A stretch of 64,000 bases of DNA from Streptomyces bungoensis (lineage in GTDB: Bacteria > Actinomycetota > Actinomycetes > Streptomycetales > Streptomycetaceae), in contig NZ_KQ948858.1 in the NCBI RefSeq assembly GCF_001514215.1, positions 24,648-88,647 on the forward strand, read 5' to 3'. Positions 8,357 through 16,971 of the stretch are shown in pieces. The notes below the pieces were generated by a model. The model worked only from the letters and a program-made list of their open reading frames with translations. It ran no database searches and was not told the DNA's origin. The first letter of the stretch is position 1. Each line of letters begins with the position of its first letter. The translations under genes were made by a program, and so were the position numbers.

Positions 8357-9247
8357 ATGCCCGCCCACCCCGGCACCGCCACACCCCGCGTCCTCGTCAT
8401 CGGTATCGACGGGGTCCGGTACGACCTGCTCACGGAGCTGCCCACTGCGAACCTGGACTCGATCGCCGAAGCCGGGTTCCTGGCACCCGTCGAGGTGGAC
8501 GGCGGCACTCCGACGATGTCGGGCCCCTGCTGGGCCACCATCCTCACGGGCGTCGGACCCGCCAAGCACGGCATCTGGGGCAACAACTTCTCCGGGAACC
8601 GGCTGGACGTCTTCCCCGACTTCGCGACCCGCCTCGCCCGGGTGGACCGGCGGCGGACGTTCGTGGCGGCCGGGTGGGAGCCACTGATGATCCAGCACGA
8701 CGGCGGACCGCTGTTCAAGGCCCCGAGCCGGCTGTCCTTCATAGCGCCCGCAGCCGACACCCCCGAGGCGTGGGACGAGTGCGACGAGCTGGTCACGGCC
8801 GAGGCGGTGCACGTCCTGGCGAACTCCGACCCGGAGGCCTCGTTCGTCTACCTCGGCGCGGTGGACGAGACCGCTCACTTCCTGGGGTGCGGACCCGATT
8901 ACCGCCGAGCGGTGCTCCGGGCCGACGAGCGTCTCGGCCGGCTGCTCGCGGCCGTCCGCGACCGCAGGACGTACGCGAGCGAGGCCTGGACCGTCATCGT
9001 CGTCACCGACCACGGCCACGTCGACGACGGCGGCCACGGCGGGGACACCGTCGAGGAGCGCACGGCCTGGGTCGCCTGCGCCGGACCGCAGTTCGCACCG
9101 GGGCGCCCCGGCGGCACCATCCGGCATCCGGACGTCGCCGCCCAGGTCTACGCCTCGCTCGGCCGCCCCGTCGACCCTCACTGGACCCTGGACGGCAGCC
9201 CGTTCCCCGCCACCGTGCCCGCCGAGCTCACCCCGCTGCGGGCATGA
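8357..9247 (+). CDS. Alkaline-phosphatase-superfamily phosphodiesterase (NPP-like)
   Basis: The 296-aa protein has the type I phosphodiesterase/nucleotide pyrophosphatase layout: metal ligand Asp in VLVIGIDGVRYD, a nucleophile region GGTPTMSGPCWATILTG, a second metal site near GAVDETAHFLG, and DHGHVDDGGHGGD. It should hydrolyse a phosphate or phosphonate ester using two zinc ions. No signal peptide is present, so it acts in the cytoplasm, after uptake. ATG 8357 follows AAAGGAAA. Its position beside the GntR gene and importer supports a joint role in using an organophosphorus compound; phosphonoacetate hydrolase is possible but not shown. Confidence 0.82.
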   Translation: MPAHPGTATPRVLVIGIDGVRYDLLTELPTANLDSIAEAGFLAPVEVDGGTPTMSGPCWATILTGVGPAKHGIWGNNFSGNRLDVFPDFATRLARVDRRRTFVAAGWEPLMIQHDGGPLFKAPSRLSFIAPAADTPEAWDECDELVTAEAVHVLANSDPEASFVYLGAVDETAHFLGCGPDYRRAVLRADERLGRLLAAVRDRRTYASEAWTVIVVTDHGHVDDGGHGGDTVEERTAWVACAGPQFAPGRPGGTIRHPDVAAQVYASLGRPVDPHWTLDGSPFPATVPAELTPLRA

Positions 9248-9418
9248 GCACGGACACCCACCGGATACGACGGCTGGGCCAGGGTGTGATCGGGGACACG
9301 CCGTGAGACCCGGTACGCCCGGGCCGGCGCCGCCTCCCTGGCGGCTCTCGCCGCCTGCGGTCCGCCCGCAGTCCGAAGAAACGTTTCCGCAGTTCAGCAG
9401 GTCTCTCTGACCTGTTCC

Positions 9419-9495
9419 TGGTGGGGCGGGTGGGACTCGAACCCACGGCCGACGGATTATGAGTCCGCTGCTCTAACCGGCTGAGCTACCGCCCC
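9419..9495 (-). tRNA. tRNA with CAT anticodon (elongator Met or Ile2)
   Basis: The complement folds into a full cloverleaf: acceptor GGGGCGG/CCGCCCC, D arm AGCTCAG...AGAGCAG, anticodon loop CTCATAA, and T loop GGTTCGAGTCCC. The 3' CCA is encoded (9419-9421). The CAT anticodon could be elongator Met or the lysidine-modified Ile2 tRNA; the sequence alone does not let me decide. Confidence 0.93.
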
Positions 9496-9637
9496 ATAGC
9501 GGCGTGTCGCGTACATGTGTACGCGCCGTGTGCCGCAGCATAGCCGCTCATACGATCTCCTGCTTCGGATGGTCGGCTTCCGCGCTGCTCCTGACCTTGA
9601 GGACCGCGGTGCGCGCACCGTGGTTCCCGCGGGCATG

Positions 9638-9659
9638 AAAAAGGACCCCGAAGGGTCCT
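9638..9659 (-). terminator. Rho-independent terminator after the tRNA-Asn pair
   Basis: AGGACCC-CGAA-GGGTCCT (9642-9659) is a perfect 7-bp stem with a tetraloop. On the minus strand it is followed by a run of Ts (complement of 9638-9641), about 12 bp after the end of the second tRNA-Asn. This is one of the few classical terminators in the window. Confidence 0.85.
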
Positions 9660-9670
9660 CGTCCAGCGTG

Positions 9671-9743
9671 CTCCCCCGACTGGACTCGAACCAGTAACCT
9701 GCCGGTTAACAGCCGGCTGCTCTGCCAATTGAGCTACGGAGGA
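9671..9743 (-). tRNA. tRNA-Asn (GTT), copy 2
   Basis: The complement gives a 73-nt cloverleaf with acceptor TCCTCCG/CGGGGGA, anticodon loop CTGTTAA (GTT) and T arm CTGGTTCGAGTCCAG. CCA is not encoded. It is identical to the upstream copy and separated from it by only 6 nt, so the two are almost certainly co-transcribed and processed from one precursor. Confidence 0.95.
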
Positions 9744-9749
9744 CCGAAG

Positions 9750-9822
9750 CTCCCCCGACTGGACTCGAACCAGTAACCTGCCGGTTAACAGCCGGCTGCT
9801 CTGCCAATTGAGCTACGGAGGA
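9750..9822 (-). tRNA. tRNA-Asn (GTT), copy 1
   Basis: This is a 73-nt cloverleaf with GTT anticodon, identical to the copy at 9671-9743. It is promoter-proximal in the pair. CCA is not encoded. The exact identity suggests recent tandem duplication or gene conversion. Confidence 0.95.
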
Positions 9823-9981
9823 TCGCCTCGATTGCATCGATCGTACCTGCCTGGGTATTCGCCAGGGGGCGGGCGCTCGCTGCGACACATACATTAGCGC
9901 AAGCAGGGGGGTGCTCCGCCAATCGGTATCCCCCGGCGCCGACGCCGCACCAGAGACCTACCCAAGGGAAGGGTGGCAGCC

Positions 9982-10287
9982 ATGCGCTACCGGCTCACAT
10001 TCGTCGCCGGACTGGCCCTCGGTTACGTACTCGGCACGAGGGCCGGCCGGGAACGGTACGAACAGATCAGGAAGGCCGCTCGCCGGTTCTCGGAGAACCC
10101 GGCGGTCCGCAACACCGCCGAGACCGCCGCCCAGCAGGGCCGCCAGTACGCCGGCAAGGCCTTCCACACGGTCAGCGACAAGGTCGGCGACCGCGTCCCG
10201 GCCTCCGTCGCCCAGCGGGTGCGCTCCCTGCGCGACCGCAACATGAACGGCACGCCCGAGGACGACTGGGGCAGCAGCAACACCTAG
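9982..10287 (+). CDS. Small YtxH-like membrane-associated protein
   Basis: The 101-aa product has an N-terminal hydrophobic segment (LTFVAGLALGYVLGTRAGRERYEQI), whose GYVLGTRAGR motif is typical of YtxH-type proteins, followed by an amphipathic helix rich in Ala/Gln/Arg and a polar tail. It is probably anchored to the membrane with the helix in the cytoplasm. ATG 9982 fits the AAGGGAAGG at 9964-9972; GTG 9973 in the same frame is an alternative. YtxH proteins are associated with stress in other bacteria, but the molecular role here is unknown. Confidence 0.8.
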   Translation: MRYRLTFVAGLALGYVLGTRAGRERYEQIRKAARRFSENPAVRNTAETAAQQGRQYAGKAFHTVSDKVGDRVPASVAQRVRSLRDRNMNGTPEDDWGSSNT

Positions 10288-10335
10288 TCGGCACCACGGC
10301 CGAAGCCCGCGCCGCGATGCGGCAGAATTTCGGGC

Positions 10336-11790
10336 ATGGGGATAGTCGCCGGCTTGGACAGCTCACCCGATTTCACGCGCATCGTGGTCTGTGACGCGGA
10401 CTCGGGTGCCGTACTGCGTCAGGGGTACGCCCCGCATCCGGTCGACGCGCCGGAGGGCAGCGGGCGGCCCAGCGACGTGGACCCGCAGGCCTGGCTGCTG
10501 TCCCTCGGCGAGGCCGCCGGGGGCGGGCTGCTGGAGGGCGTGCAGGCCATCGGCGTCTCCGCGCAGGCGAACGCGCTGATCCCGCTGGACGCGCAGGGCG
10601 GCACCGTGCGCCCGGCGCTGGTCGGCGGGGACAAGCGGGCGCAGGTCGCGGCGGCCGACCTGGTGGACGCGCTCGGCGGCCGGGAGGCCTGGGCGCAGGC
10701 CGTCGGGTCCGCGCCCCAGGCCGCCCAGCCGGTCACCAAGCTGCGCTGGCTCGCGAAGAACGAACCCGAGAACGCGCGCCGGACGGCCGTCCTGCTGCAG
10801 GCCCACGACTGGCTCGTGTGGCAGCTGCTGGGACGGCCGCTGCGCCGGACCACCGACCGGGGCGGCGCCTCGGGCACCGGGTACTGGTCCGCGGCCACCG
10901 GCGCCTACCGGCCGGACCTGGTCGAACTGGCCCTCGGGCACCAGGCGATGCTGCCCGAGGTGATCGGCCCGTCGGACGCGGCCGGCACGACCCCGGAGGG
11001 GCTGCTGATCTCGGCCGGCACCGGGGAGACCATGGCCGCCGCGTTCGGGCTCGGGATCGGACTGGGCGACGCGGTGGTGTCGCTCGGCGCCTCGGGCTCC
11101 GTGATGGCCGTGCACCCGGAGGCGCTCACCGACCAGTCCGGGATGATCACCTCCCTCGCCGACGCCACCGGCATGCACCTGCCGGTCGTCACCACGCTGA
11201 ACGCGGTGCGCGCCCTGCGCGGCACCGCCGAACTCCTCGGGGTCTCCGACCTGGAAGGCCTGTCCGACCTGGCGATGAAGTCGACGCCGGGGGCGCACGG
11301 GCTGGTGCTGCTGCCCTACCTGGAGGGCGAGCGGACCCCGCACCTGCCGCACACCGCGGGCACGCTGGCCGGGCTGCGGCGCGAGTCGATGCGGCCGGAG
11401 CACCTGGCGCGGGCCGCGTTCGAGGGCATGCTGTGCGGGCTCGCCGACGCGCTGGACGTGCTGCGCGGACGGGGCGTGGAGGTACGCCGGATCTTCCTGC
11501 TCGGCGCGGCCGCCGAGCTGCCCGCCGTGCAGGCGGCGGCGCCCTCGCTGTTCGGCGCCCAGGTCGTCGTACCGCAGCCCGCGGACTACGCGGCGATCGG
11601 CGCGGCCCGGCAGGCCGCCTGGGCGCTGGGCGTGTCGCGGGGCACGCTCGACCCGCGCACCCCGCCGGCCTGGCAGGGCGCGGCCGCGCAGGTGCTGGAG
11701 CCGGGCGAGGAGCTGGCGGTGGGTCAGGCGGTCCGGCAGCAGTTCGTGTCGGTACGGGAGCAGACCCATCCCGGGGCGTTCCGCCCGTGA
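10336..11790 (+). CDS. FGGY-family carbohydrate kinase (xylulokinase-like)
   Basis: The 484-aa protein has the actin-like ATPase fold of sugar kinases: an N-terminal GLDSS phosphate loop, the substrate loop GVSAQANALIPLD, GTGETMAAAFGLG and VSLGASGSVMAVHP in the second domain, and C-terminal LLGAAAELPAVQ. It would phosphorylate a sugar or polyol with ATP in the cytoplasm; D-xylulose is only the closest family guess. The gene stands alone with no transport or isomerase partner. CAGAAT lies 8 nt before ATG 10336 and there is no clear ribosome binding site, so a leaderless transcript is possible. Confidence 0.88.
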   Translation: MGIVAGLDSSPDFTRIVVCDADSGAVLRQGYAPHPVDAPEGSGRPSDVDPQAWLLSLGEAAGGGLLEGVQAIGVSAQANALIPLDAQGGTVRPALVGGDKRAQVAAADLVDALGGREAWAQAVGSAPQAAQPVTKLRWLAKNEPENARRTAVLLQAHDWLVWQLLGRPLRRTTDRGGASGTGYWSAATGAYRPDLVELALGHQAMLPEVIGPSDAAGTTPEGLLISAGTGETMAAAFGLGIGLGDAVVSLGASGSVMAVHPEALTDQSGMITSLADATGMHLPVVTTLNAVRALRGTAELLGVSDLEGLSDLAMKSTPGAHGLVLLPYLEGERTPHLPHTAGTLAGLRRESMRPEHLARAAFEGMLCGLADALDVLRGRGVEVRRIFLLGAAAELPAVQAAAPSLFGAQVVVPQPADYAAIGAARQAAWALGVSRGTLDPRTPPAWQGAAAQVLEPGEELAVGQAVRQQFVSVREQTHPGAFRP

Positions 11791-11922
11791 CGGGACGAAC
11801 TCGTACGGTCGTAGATGCGGCGCTGTCGGGTTAATAGGTTGAGGTAACGCGGGTGGAGTGTCCGACGATAGGGGCCAAGGGCGCACCGACCGGCCCCCGT
11901 CGCCGACTTCCGAGAGACACAC

Positions 11923-13656
11923 GTGCTCATACGACTTCTCCGAACCCATCTGAGTCCCTACAAGAAACCCATCACCCTGCTGGTGCTGCTGCAGTTCCTG
12001 CAGACCTGCGCCACCCTCTACCTGCCCACGCTGAACGCCCACATCATCGACAACGGTGTCGTCAAGGGGGACACGGGCTACATCCTGTCCTTCGGCGGCC
12101 TGATGATCGGCATCTCGCTGGCGCAGGTCGTGTGCAACATCGGTGCCGTGTACTACGGCGCCCGGACCGCCTCCGCGCTCGGCCGGGACGTGCGCGGTGC
12201 CGTCTTCGACCGGGTGCAGTCGTTCTCCGCGCGTGAGCTTGGCCACTTCGGGGCGCCCTCGCTCATCACCCGAACGACGAACGACGTACAGCAGGTCCAG
12301 ATGCTGGCCCTGATGACGTTCACCCTGATGGTGTCGGCGCCCATCATGTGCGTCGGCGGCATCGTGCTGGCGCTCGGCCTGGACGTGCCGCTGTCGGGTG
12401 TCCTCGTCGCCGTCGTGCCCGTGCTCGGCATCAGCGTGACGCTGATCGTGCGCCGGCTGCGGCCGCTGTTCCGGTCCATGCAGGTCCGGCTGGACACGGT
12501 GAACCGGGTGCTGCGCGAGCAGATCACCGGCAACCGGGTGATCCGCGCGTTCGTCCGCGACGAGTACGAGCAGGGCCGGTTCGGCAAGGCCAACGGGGAG
12601 CTGACCGACATGCAGCTGGCCACCGGCCGCATGCTGGCGCTGATGTTCCCGATCGTCATGACGGTGGTGAACGTGTCGTCGATCGCCGTGGTCTGGTTCG
12701 GCGCGCACCGCATCGACAGCGGGGGCATGCAGATCGGTGACCTGACCGCGTTCCTCGCCTATCTGATGCAGATCGTGATGTCCGTGATGATGGCCACCTT
12801 CATGTTCATGATGGTGCCGCGCGCGGAGGTCTGCGCCGAGCGCATCCAGGAGGTCCTGGGGACCGACTCCAGCGTGGTGCCGCCGCTCGCGCCGGTCACC
12901 GAGCTGCGCCGGCACGGGCATCTGGAGATCCGGGGCGCGGGCTTCCGCTATCCGGGTGCCGAGGAGCCGGTGCTGATGGGCATCGAGCTGGTGGCCAGGC
13001 CGGGTGAGACGACCGCCGTGATCGGCTCGACCGGCAGCGGCAAGTCGACGCTGCTCGGCCTCGTCCCGCGGCTGTTCGACGCCACCGAGGGCGAGGTCCT
13101 GGTGGACGGCGTCGACGTGCGGGAGGTCGAGCCGAAGCTGCTGGCCAGGACGGTGGGGCTCGTGCCGCAGAAGCCGTACCTGTTCGCCGGGACGGTCGCG
13201 AGCAACCTGCGCTACGGCAACCCGGACGCCACCGACGAGGAGCTGTGGCACGCGCTGGAGGTGGCGCAGGCCAAGGACTTCGTCGGCGAGCTGGACGGCG
13301 GCCTGGACGCGACGATCGCGCAGGGGGGCACGAACGTCTCCGGCGGCCAGCGCCAGCGGCTCGCCATCGCCCGCACCCTGGTGCAGCGCCCGGAGATCTA
13401 CCTCTTCGACGACTCCTTCTCCGCGCTCGACTACGCCACCGACGCGGCGCTGCGGACCGCCCTGTCCCAGGAGACCGCCGAGGCGACCGTCGTCATCGTC
13501 GCCCAGCGCGTGGCGACCATCCGGGACGCGGACCGGATCGTCGTGCTGGACGAGGGCCGGGTGGTCGGCACCGGCCGGCACCACGAACTGATGGCGGGCA
13601 ACGAGACCTACCGGGAGATCGTGCTCTCCCAGCTCACGGAAGCGGAGGCTGCCTGA
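11923..13656 (+). CDS. ABC exporter half-transporter A (ABC_membrane plus ATPase)
   Basis: The 577-aa protein has a six-helix type IV exporter domain (~1-310) and a C-terminal ATPase with Walker A GSTGSGKST, Q-loop VPQKPYLF, signature NVSGGQRQR, a FDDSFSALD Walker B region and a VAQRVATI switch. The residue after Walker B is Asp rather than the catalytic Glu (LFDDS), so this half carries the degenerate site of an asymmetric heterodimer. GTG 11923 is chosen as start. The partner gene follows with overlapping stop/start, implying equimolar assembly as a drug or lipid exporter. Confidence 0.93.
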   Translation: MLIRLLRTHLSPYKKPITLLVLLQFLQTCATLYLPTLNAHIIDNGVVKGDTGYILSFGGLMIGISLAQVVCNIGAVYYGARTASALGRDVRGAVFDRVQSFSARELGHFGAPSLITRTTNDVQQVQMLALMTFTLMVSAPIMCVGGIVLALGLDVPLSGVLVAVVPVLGISVTLIVRRLRPLFRSMQVRLDTVNRVLREQITGNRVIRAFVRDEYEQGRFGKANGELTDMQLATGRMLALMFPIVMTVVNVSSIAVVWFGAHRIDSGGMQIGDLTAFLAYLMQIVMSVMMATFMFMMVPRAEVCAERIQEVLGTDSSVVPPLAPVTELRRHGHLEIRGAGFRYPGAEEPVLMGIELVARPGETTAVIGSTGSGKSTLLGLVPRLFDATEGEVLVDGVDVREVEPKLLARTVGLVPQKPYLFAGTVASNLRYGNPDATDEELWHALEVAQAKDFVGELDGGLDATIAQGGTNVSGGQRQRLAIARTLVQRPEIYLFDDSFSALDYATDAALRTALSQETAEATVVIVAQRVATIRDADRIVVLDEGRVVGTGRHHELMAGNETYREIVLSQLTEAEAA

Positions 13657-15584
13657 TGGCCGGGCCCATGGGACGCATGATGGCCGGGGGCGGCCCGGAC
13701 CAGCGCTCGATGGACTTCAAGGGCTCGGGCAAGCGGCTCGTCGCCCGGTTCAGGCCCGAACGGGTCACCATCTACGGCCTGCTGGCGTGCGTGGTCGTCA
13801 GCGTGACCCTGAACGTGATCGGCCCGAAGATCCTCGGCCGGGCCACCGACCTGGTGTTCGCCGGCATCATCGGCCGGCGGATGCCGTCCGGGGTCACCAA
13901 GGAGCAGGTGCTCGACTCGATGCGCGCGCGGGGCCAGGGCTCCGTCGCGGACATGCTGAAGAGCACCGACTTCACCCCCGGCAAGGGCATCGACTTCGGC
14001 GCCGTCGGGAGCGTGCTGCTGCTGGCGCTCGGCACCTTCCTGGCGGCCGGGCTGCTGATGGCGGTCGCCACGCGACTGGTCAACCGGGCCGTGAACCGCA
14101 CGATGTACCGGCTGCGCGAGTCCGTGCAGGGCAAGCTGTCGCGGCTGCCGCTGTCGTACTTCGACCAGCGCCAGCGCGGCGAGGTGCTCTCCCGGGCCAC
14201 CAACGACATCGACAACATCGGGCAGACGCTGCAGCAGTCGATGGGGCAGCTGATCAACTCGGTGCTGACCATCGTCGGCGTGCTCGTCATGATGTTCTAC
14301 GTCTCCTGGATCCTGGCGCTGGTCGCCCTGGTGACGGTGCCGCTGTCGTTCGTCGTCGCCACCCGGGTCGGCAAGCGGTCGCAGCCGCACTTCGTGCAGC
14401 AGTGGCGCTCCACCGGCATGCTGAACGCGCACGTCGAGGAGATGTACACCGGGCACACGCTGGTGAAGGTGTTCGGCCGGCAGGAGGAGTCGGCGCGGCA
14501 GTTCGCCGAGCAGAACGAGGCGCTGTACCAGGCCGGGTTCAAGGCGCAGTTCAACAGCGGCGTCATGCAGCCGCTGATGATGTTCGTGTCCAACCTCAAC
14601 TACGTGCTGGTGGCGGTCGTCGGCGGTCTGCGGGTCGCCTCGGGCGCGCTGTCCATCGGTGACGTGCAGGCCTTCATCCAGTACTCGCGGCAGTTCTCGA
14701 TGCCGCTGACGCAGGTGGCGTCGATGGCGAACCTGGTGCAGTCCGGTGTCGCCTCGGCCGAGCGGATCTTCGAACTCCTGGACGCGGAGGAGCAGGAGGC
14801 GGATCCGGTGCCGGGCGAGCGGCCCGCGGAGCTGCGCGGACGGGTGCGGCTGGAGCACGTGTCGTTCCGGTACGACCCCGACAAGCCGCTGATCGAGGAC
14901 CTGTCGCTGACCGTGGAGCCCGGGCAGACCGTGGCCATCGTCGGCCCGACCGGCGCGGGCAAGACCACGCTGGTCAACCTGCTGATGCGGTTCTACGACG
15001 TCTCGGGCGGGCGGATCACGCTCGACGGCGTGGACGTCCGGAGCATGTCCCGGGACGACCTGCGCTCGGGCATCGGCATGGTGCTCCAGGACACCTGGCT
15101 GTTCGGCGGCACCATCGCGGACAACATCGCCTACGGCGCCTCGCGCGAGGTGACGCGGGGCGAGATCGAGGAGGCGGCGCGGGCGGCCCACGCGGACCGG
15201 TTCGTCCGCACCCTGCCCGACGGCTACGACACCGTGATCGACGACGAGGGGTCGGGGGTCAGCGCCGGCGAGAAGCAGCTCATCACCATCGCGCGGGCGT
15301 TCCTGTCCGACCCGGTGATCCTGGTGCTGGACGAGGCGACGAGTTCCGTGGACACCCGGACCGAGGTGCTGATCCAGAAGGCGATGGCCAAACTGGCCTC
15401 GGGGCGGACCTCGTTCGTCATCGCGCACCGGCTGTCGACGATCCGGGACGCGGACACCATCCTGGTGATGGAGAACGGGTCCATCGTCGAACAGGGCGCG
15501 CACGCCGAGCTGCTGGCGGCGGACGGGGCGTACGCGCGGCTGTACAAGGCGCAGTTCGCGCAGGCGGTGGCCGAGGTCGACTGA
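13656..15584 (+). CDS. ABC exporter half-transporter B
   Basis: The 642-aa partner starts with ATG 13656 overlapping the TGA of the first gene (TGATG). The N-terminal membrane domain is extended by a ~65-residue insertion between the first helices (after VFAGIIGRR). The ATPase has Walker A GPTGAGKTT, Q-loop VLQDTWLFGG, signature GVSAGEKQL, Walker B ILVLDEAT with the catalytic Glu, and the AHRLSTI H-loop, so this half carries the active site. Such TmrAB/Rv1272c-1273c-like heterodimers export lipids or drugs; the substrate is unknown. Confidence 0.93.
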   Translation: MAGPMGRMMAGGGPDQRSMDFKGSGKRLVARFRPERVTIYGLLACVVVSVTLNVIGPKILGRATDLVFAGIIGRRMPSGVTKEQVLDSMRARGQGSVADMLKSTDFTPGKGIDFGAVGSVLLLALGTFLAAGLLMAVATRLVNRAVNRTMYRLRESVQGKLSRLPLSYFDQRQRGEVLSRATNDIDNIGQTLQQSMGQLINSVLTIVGVLVMMFYVSWILALVALVTVPLSFVVATRVGKRSQPHFVQQWRSTGMLNAHVEEMYTGHTLVKVFGRQEESARQFAEQNEALYQAGFKAQFNSGVMQPLMMFVSNLNYVLVAVVGGLRVASGALSIGDVQAFIQYSRQFSMPLTQVASMANLVQSGVASAERIFELLDAEEQEADPVPGERPAELRGRVRLEHVSFRYDPDKPLIEDLSLTVEPGQTVAIVGPTGAGKTTLVNLLMRFYDVSGGRITLDGVDVRSMSRDDLRSGIGMVLQDTWLFGGTIADNIAYGASREVTRGEIEEAARAAHADRFVRTLPDGYDTVIDDEGSGVSAGEKQLITIARAFLSDPVILVLDEATSSVDTRTEVLIQKAMAKLASGRTSFVIAHRLSTIRDADTILVMENGSIVEQGAHAELLAADGAYARLYKAQFAQAVAEVD

Positions 15585-15591
15585 GCCCGGT

Positions 15592-15624
15592 GACGGGCCG
15601 CTCACCCGGGTGAGCGGCCCCGTC
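15592..15624. terminator. Bidirectional terminator between exporter genes and hrdA
   Basis: GACGGG-CCGCTCAC and GTGAGCGG-CCCCGTC form a long GC-rich stem with a short CCGG-type loop between two convergent genes; its right arm includes the hrdA stop codon. There is no T tract, which is usual for Streptomyces terminators. Confidence 0.75.
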
Positions 15625-16720
15625 AGTCGAGGTAGCCCCGCAGCTGGTCGGCGAAGGCGTGGTCCCGGAGCTTGTTCAGCGTCTTGGACTCGATCTGCCG
15701 TATCCGCTCCCGGGTCACCCCGAACAGCCGGCCGATCTCCTCCAGGGTGCGGGGGCGGCCGTCCATCAGGCCGTAGCGGAGCTGGACGACCTTCCGCTCG
15801 CGCTCGCCGAGGGTGGAGAGCACCGCCTCCAGGTGCTCGCGCAGCAGCAGGAAGGCGGCGGACTCGACGGGGCTGGCGGCGTCGCCGTCCTCGATGAGGT
15901 CGCCGAGCGCCACGTCCTCCTCCTCGCCGACCGGGGCGTGCAGGGACACCGGTTCCTGCGCGAGCCGCAGTACCTCGGAGACCCGCTCGGGCGGCAGGTC
16001 GAGGTGGGCGGCGACCTCCTCGGGCGTCGGCTCGTAGCCCCGTTCCTGCAGCATCCGCCGCTGCACCCGGACGACCCGGTTGATCAGCTCGACGACGTGC
16101 ACGGGGACGCGGATGGTGCGGGCCTGGTCGGCGAGCGCCCGGGACATGGCCTGCCGGATCCACCAGGTGGCGTAGGTCGAGAACTTGTAGCCGCGGGCGT
16201 AGTCGAACTTCTCGACGGCCCGGATCAGCCCGAGGTTGCCCTCCTGCACCAGGTCGAGCATGGTCAGCCCGCGCCCGACGTACCGTTTGGCCACGGACAC
16301 CACGAGCCGCAGGTTGGCCTCGATGAGGCGGCGTTTGGCCATCCGGCCCTGGACGACGAGCCGGTCCAGGTCGAGCGCCAGCTCACTGTCGAGGTCGGGG
16401 GTGCTGCCCAGTTTCTCCTCGGCGAACAGCCCGGCCTCGACCCGGCGGGCGAGTTCGACCTCCTCGGCGGCGGTGAGCAGCGGGACCCGGCCGATCTCGC
16501 GCAGGTACTGGCGGAACAGGTCGGAGGAGGGGCCGCCGGTCTCCGCCCGGACGGCGACCGGCGGAAGGGGCTCGTCGGGCTCCTCCGTCAGCGCCTCGGC
16601 GGGCGGCTCGCCCGGTTCGGCGGCCGAGTCCGGGTGGTGGGGGGCGCGGCCCTGCGGCGGGACGGCCGCGCCGGCGGGACTGGTGCTGCTGTCGGTCTGG
16701 ACGAGGGTCTGGATCTGCAC
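15623..16720 (-). CDS. hrdA: Primary-like RNA polymerase sigma factor HrdA
   Basis: The 365-aa group 1/2 sigma-70 protein has region 1.2 (DLFRQYLREIGRVPLLTAAEEVELA), region 2 with the RpoD box YKFSTYATWWIRQAMSRALADQ, region 3, and region 4 with TLEEIGRLFGVTRERIRQIE. The N-terminus is short and acidic and lacks the long charged extension of the essential HrdB (~510 aa). Together with the neighbouring dnaG this points to HrdA, a non-essential paralogue with near-identical promoter-recognition helices. GTG 16720 follows TGGAGG at good spacing. A 250-bp leader region precedes it. HrdD or HrdC are less likely alternatives. Confidence 0.85.
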   Translation of the reverse strand: MQIQTLVQTDSSTSPAGAAVPPQGRAPHHPDSAAEPGEPPAEALTEEPDEPLPPVAVRAETGGPSSDLFRQYLREIGRVPLLTAAEEVELARRVEAGLFAEEKLGSTPDLDSELALDLDRLVVQGRMAKRRLIEANLRLVVSVAKRYVGRGLTMLDLVQEGNLGLIRAVEKFDYARGYKFSTYATWWIRQAMSRALADQARTIRVPVHVVELINRVVRVQRRMLQERGYEPTPEEVAAHLDLPPERVSEVLRLAQEPVSLHAPVGEEEDVALGDLIEDGDAASPVESAAFLLLREHLEAVLSTLGERERKVVQLRYGLMDGRPRTLEEIGRLFGVTRERIRQIESKTLNKLRDHAFADQLRGYLD

Positions 16721-16971
16721 GGGGGCGACCTCCAGGATGATCGCTGCTCCGGAAGAGCGGCAGCGGTACGTCGGGAGCGGAGAGTCGACGGCCTGCGCTC
16801 CGGGGGATCGGGCACCGCCCCCAGTGTGGGGTAAGACACATCGCCGCCACGAGGGGCGTGCGGTGACTTTTTGCGTCCGGTCCGTGACCGCCTGGATACC
16901 CAGCTCGCCGGATCATCCGGCCGGCATATGCGACCCCACTGAGGTGAGCCGGTGATCGGCACCAGCCTTCC

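Noticed and set aside
9671..9822. Tandem repeat read as a CRISPR or mobile repeat
   Set aside because: The two copies fold as identical tRNA-Asn genes and there are no spacers or cas genes.
11791..11922. Promoter call for the ABC exporter operon
   Set aside because: TTGAGG and GATAGG can be picked out, but the spacing is too long and no convincing -10 is visible.
15623..16720. Calling the sigma factor HrdB
   Set aside because: It is only 365 aa and lacks the long charged N-terminal extension of HrdB; its neighbourhood with dnaG suits hrdA.
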